Of a stretch of DNA of 64,000 nucleotides, positions 7,577 to 18,318 are shown in pieces. The position numbers and the translations under genes are program-made. The notes under the pieces were generated by a model. The model saw only the letters and a list, made by a program, of their open reading frames with translations, had not been told where the DNA came from and did no database searches. The stretch spans positions 65,632 to 129,631 of the forward strand of contig CAVUBM010000104.1 of the NCBI GenBank assembly GCA_963739645.1, written 5' to 3'. This DNA is from JASHPR01 sp963739645 (GTDB lineage Bacteria; Actinomycetota; Actinomycetes; Streptosporangiales; Streptosporangiaceae). Each line of letters begins with the position of its first letter. Position 1 is the first letter of the stretch.

Positions 7577-10500
7577 GTGAGCGTGGCAGAGATCGCGCCC
7601 CGGGGCGAGGAATTCGAGCGGACGCCTCCGCATGACCTCGCCGCGGAGCAGTGCGTCCTCGGCGGGATGCTGATGTCGAAGGACGCGATCTCTGACGTGC
7701 TCGAAGTGATTCGGCCCGCCGATCACTACCGGCCCGCGCACCAGCTCGTGCACGAGGTCATCATCGACCTCTACGGTCGCGGCGAGCCAGCCGACGCTGT
7801 CACCGTGGCGAACTGAGCTGACCAAGCGGGGCGAGATCGCGCGCGTGGGTGGTGCGCCTTATCTGCACACGCTTATCGCGCAGCGTGCCCACCGCCGCGA
7901 ACGCCGGCTACTACGCGCGCATCGTGCGGGAGCGGGCCATCCTGCGGCGCCTGGTGGAGGCCGGCACCCGCATCGTGCAGCTCGGATACTCCGGCGACGG
8001 GGAAGCCGACGAGATGGTCGACCGGGCCGAAGCAGAGGTCTACGGGGTCACCGACCGGCGGGTCAGCGAGGACTACCAGCCCCTGTCCGAGATCATGCCG
8101 GGCGCGCTGGATGAGATCGAGGCGATCGGCAGCCGCGGCGGGGGGCTGACCGGGGTACCCACCGGGTTTGCCGATCTCGATGCGCTCACCAACGGCCTCC
8201 ACGCGGGCCAGATGATTGTGATCGCGGCTCGTCCCGCGCTCGGGAAGGCGCTGGCGCTGGACACTTCGCTGCCCACGCCGGCCGGGTGGACCAGCATGGG
8301 CGAGGTGGCCGTCGGTGATCAGCTCATCGGCGCGGACGGCAGGCCGGTGACCGTCGTAGCGGCCACCGAAGTCATGCACGGGCGCCCGTGCTACGAAGTC
8401 GAGTTCTCTACCGGCGAGGTCATCGTGGCCGACGCCCAGCACCAGTGGCTGACCTGGAGCCACGACGCGCGGGCGGGCGGGGGCGTGGGGAGCCAGTCTG
8501 ACCGCAGAACAGGAAAAGTGGCGACCACCGAGCAGATTGCCGCGACGATCCATTGCCGGGCGCCCGGCGGACGGCCAAATCACGCCGTGCCGGTATGCGG
8601 GTCACTGGATCTGCCCGAGATTGCCCTGCCAATTCCCCCGTATGCGCTTGGGGCCTGGCTCGGTACCGGAAATTCGGGCGCCGGCAGTTTTACCCCCGAG
8701 GATCCGGAGATCGCCATGCGGGTAGAGGCGGCAGGAATGGCCGCCATACCGCAGGGATTGACTGGCGACATGCACATTCCCGCGTCGTACCTGCGCGCGG
8801 CCGAACCGCAGCGGCGGGAGCTTCTGGCCGGCATCCTCGACATCGCCGGGACCGTGACCCCGACCGGAGCCATCCGGGTGAGGATGGCGACCGCCCGGCT
8901 GGCAGGCGATCTCCGGGAACTGGTCCTCAGTCTCGGGCACCGGTGCCCGACGGTCCGCCGGGCCCCGGCTGGCTACTCGGTGACGTTCGCCACCGGGGAC
9001 CAGGTGTTCCTGCTGGGTCGCAAACAGCTCCTGCACAAGGAGCGGACCCGACCCGGCCTTCGGTCGGCACGGTGGCGCCACATCGTGGACGTCCGCCAGG
9101 TTCCGTCCCGGCCCGTGCGCTGCGTTCAGGTCGACAACCCGGATCACCTCTATCTCGCCGGCACTGGGATGATCCCGACGCACAATTCCACCCTGGCCCT
9201 TGATCTGGCCCGCGCGGCCTCGGTCAAGGGCGGCCTCACCTCGGTGATCTTCAGCCTGGAGATGAGCCGCAACGAGATCACCATGCGGCTGCTCTCGGCC
9301 GAGGCGCGGGTCCCGCTGCACTCGATGCGGACCGGCCAGATGAGTGAGGACGACTGGACCCGGCTGGCCCGGCGGATGAGCGAGGTCGTTGACGCCCCGC
9401 TGTTCATCGACGATTCGCCGAACATGTCCATGATGGAGATCCGGGCCAAGTGCCGACGGCTCAAGCAGCGGCACGACCTGCGCCTGGTGATCATCGACTA
9501 CCTGCAGCTGATGAGCGGCGCCAAGCGGGTGGAGAACCGGCAGCAGGAAGTCTCGGACATGTCCCGCTCCCTGAAGCTCCTGGCGAAAGAACTCGAAGTA
9601 CCCGTCATCGCCGTAGCCCAGCTCAACCGCGGCCCCGAGCAGCGCACCGACAAGCGCCCCCTGCTCGCCGACCTGCGCGAGTCAGGATGCCTGACCCTGG
9701 GCACCCGCATCCTGCGAGCCGATACCGGTAGCGAGGTCACGCTCGGGGAGCTGATCTCATCCGGTGCCCGCGATGTTCCGGTGTGGTCGCTTGACGAGCG
9801 GCTGCGCCTGGTGCCCCGGACTCTGACGCACGCGTTTCCGAGCGGGGTCAAAGAGGTGTTCCGGGTACGGCTGCGGTCAGGCCGTGAGGTCGAGGCTACG
9901 GCGAACCATCCATTCCTTACCTATGACGGATGGCGGTCGCTGGGCGAGCTGAGGGCGGGCTCGCGAGTCGCGGTACCTCGGGGCATACCGTCGCCGGTGA
10001 CACCCCGCGAGTTGCCTGAGCCCGAGGTCACCCTGCTGGCCCATCTCATCGGGGACGGTTCGTTCGTCAGGAACCAGCCGATCAGGTACGCGAGCAAGGA
10101 CGAAGCCAATCTCGCTGCCGTGGCTGCCGCCGCGAAGCACTTCGGGATCACCGCGGTCCGCGACGACCACGAAGCCGCCCGGTGCACCTCGCTCCGGCTC
10201 CCTTCACCGCACCACCTGACGCACGGGAAGCGCAACCCCATCGCCGCGTGGCTCGACTCGCTCGGGCTCTTCGGCCTCCGGAGCCACGAGAAGTTCGTCC
10301 CGGCCGAGATCTTCTCGATTCCCCGGCCTCAGCTAGCGCTGTTCCTGCGCCACCTGTGGGCCACAGATGGGTGCGTATGGTGGGACGCCAACGCAGGTCA
10401 GGCGCGCATCTACTACGCGTCAACGAGCCGTCGCCTTATTGATGACGTGGCGCAGCTCCTGCTCCGCTTCAACGTCATGACCCGAGTGAAGGAGGTCCGG

Positions 10501-11148
10501 AAGGCCGACTACCGGCTCTGCTATCACCTGTACATCTATGGCGCCGAGAATCAGCTCCGGTTCCTGGATGCGATCGGTGTGCACGGAGAGCGCGCGGCCA
10601 TGGCCAGCATCTGCACGCAGATGCTGCGGCCGCTGCGGGTCAACACCAACCTCGACACCGTGCCTCGGGAGGTGTGGACCCGGGTGCGCAAGGTTCTGCA
10701 AGAGCAGGAGATGTCTCACCGGGCGTTCGCAGCCGCGCTCGGCATGCAGTTCTGCGGCAGCACGCAGTGGAAGCACGCGCCGAGCCGGGAACGCCTGGCC
10801 CGGGTAGCGGCCATCCTTGAAGACGCGGACCTGCAGATGGTGGCGACCAACGACGTGTTTTGGGACGAGATCGTGTCGGTTACCAGCCTCGGCGAGCAGC
10901 CGGTCTACGACGCCACGGTGCCCGGAACCAGCAACTTCATCGCCAACGGAATCAGCCTCCACAACAGTATTGAGCAGGATGCGGACGTTGTGCTTCTCCT
11001 ACACAGGGAGGATGCGTACGAGCGGGAGTCCCCCCGGGCCGGGGAGGCTGACTTCATCGTGGCCAAGCACCGCAACGGCCCGACCGCCACAGTCACCGTG
11101 GCATTTCAGGGACATTACAGTCGATTTGTCGACATGGCGAGAATTTGA
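7577..11148 (+). CDS. dnaB: replicative DNA helicase DnaB with two inteins, two frameshifts
   Basis: Hexameric 5'-3' helicase of the replication fork. GTG at 7577 follows GGGGAGG. The N-terminal domain has the family stretch PPHDLAAEQCVLGGMLMS. An extra T near 7817 and an extra C near 7883 break the frame; the joined text reads VANELTKRGEIARVGG and then VPTAANAGYYARIVRERA. The RecA-like domain has Walker A ARPALGK-S (split by intein 1), VIIDYLQLMSG, and DLRESG-SIEQDADVV (split by intein 2). Removing the inteins leaves about 450 residues, the normal size. Splicing of both inteins is needed for an active helicase. Confidence 0.95.
8248..9186 (+). other. DnaB intein 1 (313 aa), class 3, degenerate homing endonuclease
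   Basis: Inserted inside the Walker A loop between Lys and Ser. It starts with Ala, not Cys or Ser, and ends HN before Ser+1. The class 3 set is present: Trp in block B (AQHQWLTW), Cys in block F (RCVQVDN) and Thr in block G (IPTHN). The central LAGLIDADG-type domain has lost its acidic residues: the first motif reads LGAWLGTG (Thr for Asp) and the second LAGILDIAG (Ala for Asp). It should splice but not cut DNA. It closely resembles the mycobacterial DnaB intein at the same site. Confidence 0.9.
9688..10965 (+). other. DnaB intein 2 (426 aa), class 1 with LAGLIDADG endonuclease
   Basis: Inserted after DLRESG and before SIEQDAD. It begins with Cys1 (CLTLGTRIL), has the block B TxxH in ATANHPF, and ends SLHN with Ser+1 in the host. 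The endonuclease domain keeps both acidic motifs, LAHLIGDGS (~residue 119) and LRHLWATDG (~225), so it may still cut intein-free alleles. A further ~90 residues (WTRVRKVLQEQEMSHRAFA) look like an extra DNA-recognition helix-turn-helix region before the C-terminal splicing block. Confidence 0.9.
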
Positions 11149-11199
11149 GCAAGCCCACCCACTGCGCAGTCTGGGTCCAGGCTGCGCGGAGGGTCGTGC

Positions 11200-11520
11200 T
11201 TACTGCACCGGATCGGGTTCAGCCCGCAGGTGCTGGTGCACCGGGCCGCCGGGCGGGACGAGGCGGCGATCGCCGCCTGGCGGGCGAAGGTACGAGGCTA
11301 GCGGCGGCGCCCGGGGCGTGGATCTGCTTCGAGGAAGAGGTCGGCCAGACCCTGCGGTCGCCCAGGACCCGCACCTGGGTCCGCGGGCAGACCCCGTGGT
11401 CACGGTGTCCGGCAAGGGCTCCAGGCGGCTGTCGGTGGCCGGACTGACCTGCTTTAAGCCCGACGCGCGCAGCCGCCTGTTCTACTGGGTCCGCGTCCAC
11501 CGCGTCCACCGCCCGCGGTC
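11200..11520 (+). pseudogene. IS630-family transposase remnant
   Basis: Frame pieces read LLHRIGFSPQV…AAIAAWRAKVRG, then GAWICFEEEVGQTLR, then TVSGKGSRRLSVAGLTCFKP and RSRLFYWVRVHR. These match the linker and first catalytic block of IS630-type transposases. A stop after KVRG and a frame change near 11390 break it, and the usual Asp of FxDE is Glu. Both the DNA-binding N-terminus and the C-terminal catalytic end are missing. It fills the gap between dnaB and the next gene; I see no terminal repeats. Confidence 0.7.
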
Positions 11521-11556
11521 CGGGCGCCCCGGGATCCAGGACCGCGAGGCCTTGTG

Positions 11557-14500
11557 CTATCGGACCCAGCTCTGGTCGGCGAGGAAGCCCCAGACCGGGT
11601 TGTACTGGTAGTTGCGCAGACGCCGGGACGTGAGTTCGACGTCCCGCAACGTCACGGTCGGCACCCAGACGGCGTCGTTGGTGAGCTGGCGGTCGACCGT
11701 TTCCCAGACGGCTGATCCCGCGGCCGGATCGGTGAGCTCGAGCGTCTCCGCTTGCTGCATCTCGCGGTCGAGGGCCGGGTTGCAGTAGTAGCCGTTGCTG
11801 TTGCCGCCGCCGCAGCCGAAGAACTGGGGGATGTAGGAGGAGGGGTCGGGGTAGTTGGCCAGCCAGTCGCCGTCGACCGATACCTGCATCCGCTGCCACA
11901 TGGCTTCGGTGATGGCCGCGATCGGGACGAGATGCTCGTGAACTCGGTAACCGAGTTCGTGCAGGACGCTCGCGATGTAGGCCGTGGTGGCGGGCGGGAT
12001 GAATCCCTCGTCGGGGCTGCCCCACACGTCGACTCGCTCCCCGAGCGTTCCCGACTGCGCGACCAGTTGGCGCGCGTGGGCCAGGTCCGGGGCGCCCCAG
12101 GCACCGCTGGGGGCGGGGTGCAGCGTGTATGGGCAGTAGCGGAGGTAGCCCGGCAGGCCGGGCGCGATCGGCTGGCAGGTGGGGGTGGCGAAGCTCGGGC
12201 CGCCGTACAGCCGGGCGATCTCGCCGCGGTCGACCGCGTAGTTCAGCGCCTGTCGGACCCGGACGTCGTTGAACGGGGCGAGGCGGGTGTTGAGCGGCAG
12301 GAACTCGACGGCGAACTGGGGACTGGAGTGCAGCTGAGCTGGGTCCTGGAGCTCGAGCTGCTGGTACTGGGCGGCCGGGATCTGACCCAAGAGCCAGTCG
12401 GCTCGTCCCTGCTTGATCGCGGTCACCGCGTCTTGCACGGTTGGCACGGCCCGCCACACGATCGAGTCGGGGTTGCCGGCCGGCTGGGCGGCGTGGGACC
12501 ACTCGCGGAAGAACGGGTTGCGGACGAACCGGACCTCCGTGCCGCTGACGCGGACGATCTTGTACGGCCCGGTGCCGGGCACGGGGCGGGAGCCGCTTTC
12601 GCGGTCCGGTGTCCCGGGCGGGATCGGTGCCGCGAAAGCGTCCTCGGTCAGCTTGAACAGGAACTCGGGGTCGGGCGCGGTGAGGTGGATCGTGACCGTC
12701 CCGGCATCGTCGTCGGTGACGATGCCGCGGGACAGGTCGCAGCTGGGCGGGCGCTGGGCGCAGGCGGCGGCGCCGACGAGGCCGGAGTACAGCGAGACGC
12801 CAGGGGATCTGACGCGGAACAGCCGCTCGATCCCGCGGCGGAAATCGCTGGCCCGCAGCAGCTGGCCGTCGGAGTAGCGGATTCCCGGGCGGATCCGGAA
12901 CGCGTAGGTCGCGCCACCGTCGGCCGGAGCGGGGATCGACTCGGCCAGGTCGGGGACGAGCCGGAGGCCATTGGCGCCCGGGCTTTGCTGGAAGGTGACG
13001 AGCGCGTCGTAGGCCAGCCCGGTGAACTGCGGGTTGCTGGCGATGTTGTAAAACGCCGGATCGACCGAGTCGATCCACATCGGGCCGGAGGTAGAGAAGG
13101 CCGCCGGGGTGACGATTACTAGCGTCCCGCCGCGGTGGCTGCTGCTGTTCGCCGCCGCTCCCACCCACAGCCGCCCCGGGCCCATCGTGAGCGACGTCGG
13201 GGCGCCGCCGACGGTCACGCTCGCCGCTACCTGGTCGCGGCGCGGGTCGATCCGGGAGACGGTACCGGAGTACTGATTGGCGACCCATACCGATCCCGGC
13301 CCGGCGGCCAGCGCGGTCGGGCCGCTTCCGACCGGGATCGTGGACGTGACGGCCCGGGTGACCGGATCGATCCGGGAAACCGTCGCGTCCAGGCTGTTGG
13401 CGACCCACAGCGAGCCGGCGTCGTACGCGAGCGCGGCCGGGCCGTCGCCGACATGGACCCGGGCGATCACCCGCCCGGACGCGGGGACGAGCTTTTCCAC
13501 CGTCGCGTCGTTGTACCCCGCTACCCAGATCGCCCCGCCCGCCACCGCCATCGCGCTCGGTTGCAGGTCGACCGGCAGCGTGCGCTCGAGCGCTCCGGTC
13601 GCCGGGTCGATCTCGAAGAGCTTGCGCGCGACCCCATCGGCGACCCACAGCCACGGCGCCGTACGCCATCGCGCCCGGGTTCTCCCCGGGGAGCGTGATC
13701 GTCTGCGTCACGCTTTCGGTGGCCGGGTCGATCCGCGTGACCGTGGCACCGATCGTGCTCGCCGCCCAGATCGCGCCGTCGCCGCCGACGATGCTCCCGG
13801 GCTCGCCGCCCACGAGGATCTGGTCCACCACCGCGCCGGAGCCCGGATCGATCCGCGTGACCGCGCCGCCGCCCGGATCGGCCACCCACACCGAGTTCGG
13901 CCCGCCGCTCATCGCTCCGGGCGCGCCGTTGAGCGGCGTCGCGGCCATGAGCCGCCCCGAGGCCGGGTTCACGGCCACCAGCCCGTTGGCGCCCGCGAGC
14001 GTTACCTGCGCGGCGTGAGCATCGCGGGAGCCGAGCAGGATGCCGGCGGCCAGGACCGCCGCCGCGCCCAGGGCGACCGCCGTCACACGCGCCGGGCGCG
14101 CGTGCGGCCTGGCCGCCGGGACCGGGTCCGGCGCGGGAACAGCCGCGACCGCGCCGGCCGGGCCGAGCGACGGGTCTTGCCGCAGGATCGCCCGCTCGGC
14201 CTCCTGCAACGCCGGGCCCGGCTCCAGGCCGAGCTCCTCGACCAGCGTCCGGCGCGCGGCCTGGTAGGCCTCCAGCGCCTCGGCCTGCCGCCCGCAACGG
14301 TACAGCGCGATCATCAGCTGCCCGCGCAGGCGCTCTCGCAGCGGGTGGACAGCCACCAGCGCCTCGAGCTCGCTGACCACGACGGCGTGACGGCCCAGGG
14401 CCAGGTCCGCCTCGACCCGGTCCTCCATGGCGCCGAGCCGCAGTTCCTCCAGCCGCCCGGCCTCCACCTGCGCGAACGGCAGGCCGCCGAGGTCACCGAG

Positions 14501-14914
14501 CGCGTTGCCGCGCCACAGTTGCAGCGCGGCGCGAAGGCTCGCGGCGGCCGGCCCCGGCGCGTTCGCCGCGAGCGCGCTCCGACCCTCCTCCACCAGCTGC
14601 TCGAACCGGCGCGCGTCCAGCTGCTCATCGGCTATCCGCAGGCAGTACGCGCCTGGCCGGGTCACCACGACGGCCTCGCTGGCGGCCGCGCCGAGGGCCC
14701 GGCGCAGCCGCGAGACGTATACGTCGAGACTGCCCTGGGCGTCAGCCGGGGGCCGCCCGCCCCACAGGTCGTGGACCAGGACGTCGCGCCGGACAGGCTC
14801 GTTGGCCCGCAGGAGCATGATGGCCAGCAGCGTCCGCTGCTTCGGGCCGCCGATCTCGATAACACGCCCGTCGGCGCTGACCTCAAGCGGCCCGAGAATC
14901 CGGTAGCCGATCAT
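11557..14914 (-). CDS. SARP/BTAD regulator fused through a membrane helix to a beta-propeller and a family 5 solute-binding domain, one frameshift
   Basis: One ~1119-residue protein if a single extra base near 13655 is removed. Order: OmpR-type winged helix (ILGPLEVSADGR…KQRTLLAIMLL, about 1-95); bacterial transcriptional activator domain (about 100-245); Pro/Ala linker; one membrane helix (about 277-300, TAVALGAAAVLAAGILL); beta-propeller repeats with recurring GxxWVA and TRIDP motifs (about 305-585); SBP_bac_5-like oligopeptide/nickel-binding domain (about 590-1119). The topology implies DNA binding inside and ligand sensing outside, like a ToxR-type one-component sensor. No permease or ATPase genes are adjacent. 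Start ATG at 14914 gives the standard SARP N-terminus MIGYRILGPLEV. Confidence 0.85.
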
Positions 14915-15055
14915 CTCAGCCCCCCTGCTCCCGCCCACATCAAAGCACGCCGACGCGGCCCCCACAGCAGGCTGGCGACAGCGAATGTCAGGTTCTTGTA
15001 AGGCCGCTGCGCAAGGCTCGGGCGAAACCCTGAAGCGGCGTTCCTGGGAGCAGAC

Positions 15056-16825
15056 ATGATAAGAGCACTGCGGCCGCGGCCCATGCTGGCCGCGTTCATT
15101 GCGTTGACGGCCACTGGGGGCCTGGCCCTGGCGGCGGCGCCGCCGGCGCTGGCCGCGACATTGTGCGTCGGGGGCGCCCATGGCTGCTATGCCACGATTC
15201 AGGCAGCCGTCACCGCGGCGCAGGACGGCGACACGATAACGGTCGGGCCCGGCAGCTTCGCAGGCGGCATCACGATCACCACCAGCGTGCACCTGCAGGG
15301 CGCCGGGGCCGCGTCGACGATCATCCGCGGCGGCGGGCCGGTGCTGGCCATCGGAACCTTCGGCGCGCCGACCGAGCCGACCGTGTCGATCTCCGGTGTG
15401 ACGATCACCGGCGGCGTGACCCGGTCAAGCCCGGAATCTGTTCCGTTCTTCGGTGTGGACGGGGTATGGGCGGCGGGCGGCGGGGTGGAGATCCCGCCGG
15501 ACGCCTCCGAGTTGAGCGGCGCCACCGTCACGATCTCCGACAGCGTCATCACCGGCAACCACGCCGACCCGTCGGCGACGATCCCGTCCGGGATCCCGTG
15601 CCCTGGCTTCCCCGGTGACCAGTGCCCGTTCGGCGCGGCCGTCGGCGGCGGCATCGACAGTTGGGGAGACCTGACGCTGGTGAACTCGACCGTCAGTCGC
15701 AACACCGTTGGCGCGGCGGCGGGACTGCCGCCGCTGTCCAGCGACAACGACGGCGCGGGAATCACCAGCGACGAGGGCAGCCTGACGCTGGCCGGCACGA
15801 CCGTGGCCGGAAACCAGGCCGTGGCGGCCATTCCCAACGGCCGTTTCGCCGAGGGCGGCGGCATCTATGTCGGGCTGGGCGGAAGCGGGGGCGGCGTGCT
15901 CACGGTGAACCACAGCGTCATCTCCGGTAACACCGCGAGCCTGACCAGCGACCTGCCCTCGTCCTTCGGCGGGCAGGTGATCGACTTGCAGGCCAATGAT
16001 GCCGGCATCCACGTCGACGACGGCAACTCGATCATGATCGAGAACTCCGCGATCACCGGGAACCTGGCCACCGGAAGCGACCTGAACGGTGAGGCTGAGT
16101 CGATAGACGCCGCCATGAGCACCGGCGACAGCCCGCTGGCCATCGGCAACACGGTCATCTCCGGCAACACCTCGCTCAGCAAATCCGGGACCACGGCCGA
16201 CGTGGGACCCGGCGGCGACGCGATCGAGGTGGACGGTGGCGGGACCATCAGCAACTCCGCGATCACCGGCAACGTCTCGACGATTGTTAGCCCGGATGGC
16301 GCCGCGGCGGCAGTCGGCGCCCTGGGCGTCTACAACTTCACCAACGACCCGAAGCTGCTGGCCGTCCGCAACAGCACCATCAGCGGCAACACCCTGTCGG
16401 CGTCCACCGCGACCGGGTCGGCGACGGTCCAGGGCGCGGGGATCTTCAACAACAGCCTGCTGGAGCTGACCGGGGACACGGTACGCAGTAACTCCGGCAC
16501 GGCCAGCGGCCCGGGCAGCACAGTTCAGGGCGGCGGGATCTGGAACGGCGTCGACCTGTCCGGCCCGCCGGTCCAGCTCACCCTGGTCCGCACGGCGGTA
16601 ACCCGCAACACGCTCAGCGGGAGCCCGGGCGCCACCGTGCAGGGCGGAGGCCTGTTCACCACGCTGCCGGTAACGCTCACCGGCTCACTCATCGCCGGAA
16701 ACATCCCCGATCAGTGTTCCGGCTGCGCCAGCAGTGCCGCCGCCGCGGCCGGCCCGCAGGCCCGGGAGAACGACCAGGCCAGCCGCAGGCCCTCAGGGCG
16801 CGACCATCAGTTCGCGCTGCCCTGA
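15056..16825 (+). CDS. secreted right-handed parallel beta-helix protein
   Basis: A signal peptide (residues 1-33, ending ALA-ATLC) precedes a long run of beta-helix coils with recurring 'xSxITGNxA', 'NSTVSRNT' and 'GGGI' units, like polymorphic membrane protein or pectate-lyase-type repeats. After the signal the first coil (CYATIQAAVTAAQDGDTITV) is the standard opening of such adhesins. No catalytic residues are recognised. GGGAGC precedes the ATG by 5 nt. It is divergent from the SARP-SBP fusion and shares its 141-nt upstream region, so the two could be co-regulated. The last ~30 residues are polar and possibly wrong frame. Confidence 0.75.
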   Translation: MIRALRPRPMLAAFIALTATGGLALAAAPPALAATLCVGGAHGCYATIQAAVTAAQDGDTITVGPGSFAGGITITTSVHLQGAGAASTIIRGGGPVLAIGTFGAPTEPTVSISGVTITGGVTRSSPESVPFFGVDGVWAAGGGVEIPPDASELSGATVTISDSVITGNHADPSATIPSGIPCPGFPGDQCPFGAAVGGGIDSWGDLTLVNSTVSRNTVGAAAGLPPLSSDNDGAGITSDEGSLTLAGTTVAGNQAVAAIPNGRFAEGGGIYVGLGGSGGGVLTVNHSVISGNTASLTSDLPSSFGGQVIDLQANDAGIHVDDGNSIMIENSAITGNLATGSDLNGEAESIDAAMSTGDSPLAIGNTVISGNTSLSKSGTTADVGPGGDAIEVDGGGTISNSAITGNVSTIVSPDGAAAAVGALGVYNFTNDPKLLAVRNSTISGNTLSASTATGSATVQGAGIFNNSLLELTGDTVRSNSGTASGPGSTVQGGGIWNGVDLSGPPVQLTLVRTAVTRNTLSGSPGATVQGGGLFTTLPVTLTGSLIAGNIPDQCSGCASSAAAAAGPQARENDQASRRPSGRDHQFALP

Positions 16826-17000
16826 ACGTGGTCGCGCCAGGAATGACGCGGTTCGAAGCCCAGCACCTGCCGGGCGCGGTGGATCGCGAGCAGGGTGCCG
16901 AACTCCCCGACATCGCGGGTCAGCCGGACATCCCGGAAGACCCTGGCCAGCAGCGCCGCACTGGCAGACCGCCCTGCGGGCCGAGGCGGCCGTAGGAAAT
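16807..17000 (-). pseudogene. C-terminal remnant of an NAD-dependent epimerase/dehydratase
   Basis: The frame reads VRLTRDVGEFGTLLAIHRAR and LGFEPRHSWRDHV, the C-terminal pattern of extended short-chain dehydrogenases acting as epimerases. The Rossmann N-terminus is absent, and upstream the frame runs into unrelated sequence. It overlaps the end of the beta-helix gene by 19 nt. Nothing else is visible in 17001-17116. Confidence 0.5.
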
Positions 17001-17116
17001 GCCACGTACCTGAGACTGATCTTGGTAGCCATCGCCGTGAGACAACCGGGAAACTGCAGGTCACAGAAGATCGACATGCAAGGCGAGATGAGACCCTACA
17101 CCCACTGCGCAGACCG

Positions 17117-18184
17117 TCAACGATGCCCGGAGAGCACGGCGGCGACGAGTTCCCGGCGGCTGCGGACGCCGAACTTGTCGAACGCCGCGGTCAGATGCTC
17201 CTGGACGGTGTTGGCTGAGATGCGCAGCTCCCGGACGATCTGCCGCGTGGAATTCCCCCTGAGGACCAGGGCGGCGACCCGGGCCTGCGCGTCGGTCAGG
17301 CCGTGCGCGCTGAGCAGCACCGAGCTGATCTGCGACGCCGGGGTGGGCTCGATCACGACACCGATCTGCGACTCGGCCGAGCCGTGCAGGCTTGAGGCGT
17401 GCAGGGACAGCCACCGCCCGCTGCGGCTCCGGAGCCGGACGGTGGTCGGCGGCGGCGCGGCCGCGTCCTGCTGGAGACGGACCAGCCCGGCGGCCGTAGC
17501 GTAAATGGCCATGGGGAGCTCGGCCGGGCCGGGCCAGTGGACATCGTCGATCTCGGCCAGCCACTGCTGTGCCTCGGGGCTCATGGACACGACAGCCAGG
17601 TCGGCGTCGAGGACGATGATGCCGGGGGCTGCGGACTCGGCGGCGACCGCGGCGGCGGGGCCGAGGCTGACGGCGCGCCGCAGGCCCTCGCCCACATGCG
17701 GGGAGATGCGCCTGACCAGGTCGACCTCCCAGACGTCGAAACCGTGCGACGCGTCCTCCCGATGCAGGCACATCACGCCCCAGCATCGCTTCCTGGCGAT
17801 GAGAGCGGCGCGCAGCTCGTCGCCCAGGCCGAGCGGGTTCATGATCTCCCGGTAGCGGGGACTCGCGCCCCAGTCTCCGCGGGTGGCCCGGTCCAGCGAG
17901 CTGACCGGATCTGCGGACTCTGCCAGCGCGGTGAACTTGTTGACGTCATCGCGGCCGAACTCGTTGTCCATGAACAGCGGCCGGGCGGCGGCGAGCGGGT
18001 CCTCGGCAACCGCCGAGGTAAACAGCACGGTCATCGGGTCGACGGTCGCGAAGAACACCGCATCCACCGGCATGATCCGGCGCAGCCGGCGCAGTACTTC
18101 CCCGCGCAGCGCAGCGGCATCCAGCCCGGCGTAGCAGCGGGCGATGAGGGCAGTGACCTGGCGATCCCTTGCCGTTTCCCCCAT
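17117..18184 (-). CDS. LuxR-family transcriptional regulator with GAF/PAS-like sensor
   Basis: 355 residues from ATG at 18184 (METARD-type start; the longer frame to 18322 adds a low-complexity stretch). A GAF-like region (about 20-160) with CWGVMCLHRED and a PAS-like region (about 180-280) precede a C-terminal LuxR helix-turn-helix: LTDAQARVAALVLRGNSTRQ followed by NTVQEHLTAAFDKFGVRSR. No phosphoacceptor receiver is present, so it likely senses a ligand directly. The neighbours give no target. The family is frequent in actinomycetes. Confidence 0.85.
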   Translation of the reverse strand: MGETARDRQVTALIARCYAGLDAAALRGEVLRRLRRIMPVDAVFFATVDPMTVLFTSAVAEDPLAAARPLFMDNEFGRDDVNKFTALAESADPVSSLDRATRGDWGASPRYREIMNPLGLGDELRAALIARKRCWGVMCLHREDASHGFDVWEVDLVRRISPHVGEGLRRAVSLGPAAAVAAESAAPGIIVLDADLAVVSMSPEAQQWLAEIDDVHWPGPAELPMAIYATAAGLVRLQQDAAAPPPTTVRLRSRSGRWLSLHASSLHGSAESQIGVVIEPTPASQISSVLLSAHGLTDAQARVAALVLRGNSTRQIVRELRISANTVQEHLTAAFDKFGVRSRRELVAAVLSGHR

Positions 18185-18318
18185 AGGTCCGACGATACGC
18201 CGACCCAGGAGAACGGCGTGTCCGCCGCATCGGCAGCGTTCAACCGCGCGTGCGCCGTTCCCGCCCGGCGCAGCAGCCGCAGGGCTGCCCGGGCAAGAAC
18301 GGCTGTGAGTCGTGCGCA

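Noticed and set aside
11219..15292. A single 1357-codon open frame on the minus strand
   Set aside because: Its first third is the SARP part and N-terminal extension, but beyond the frame change near 13655 it is an Arg/Pro-rich shadow of the propeller and solute-binding domain in another frame.
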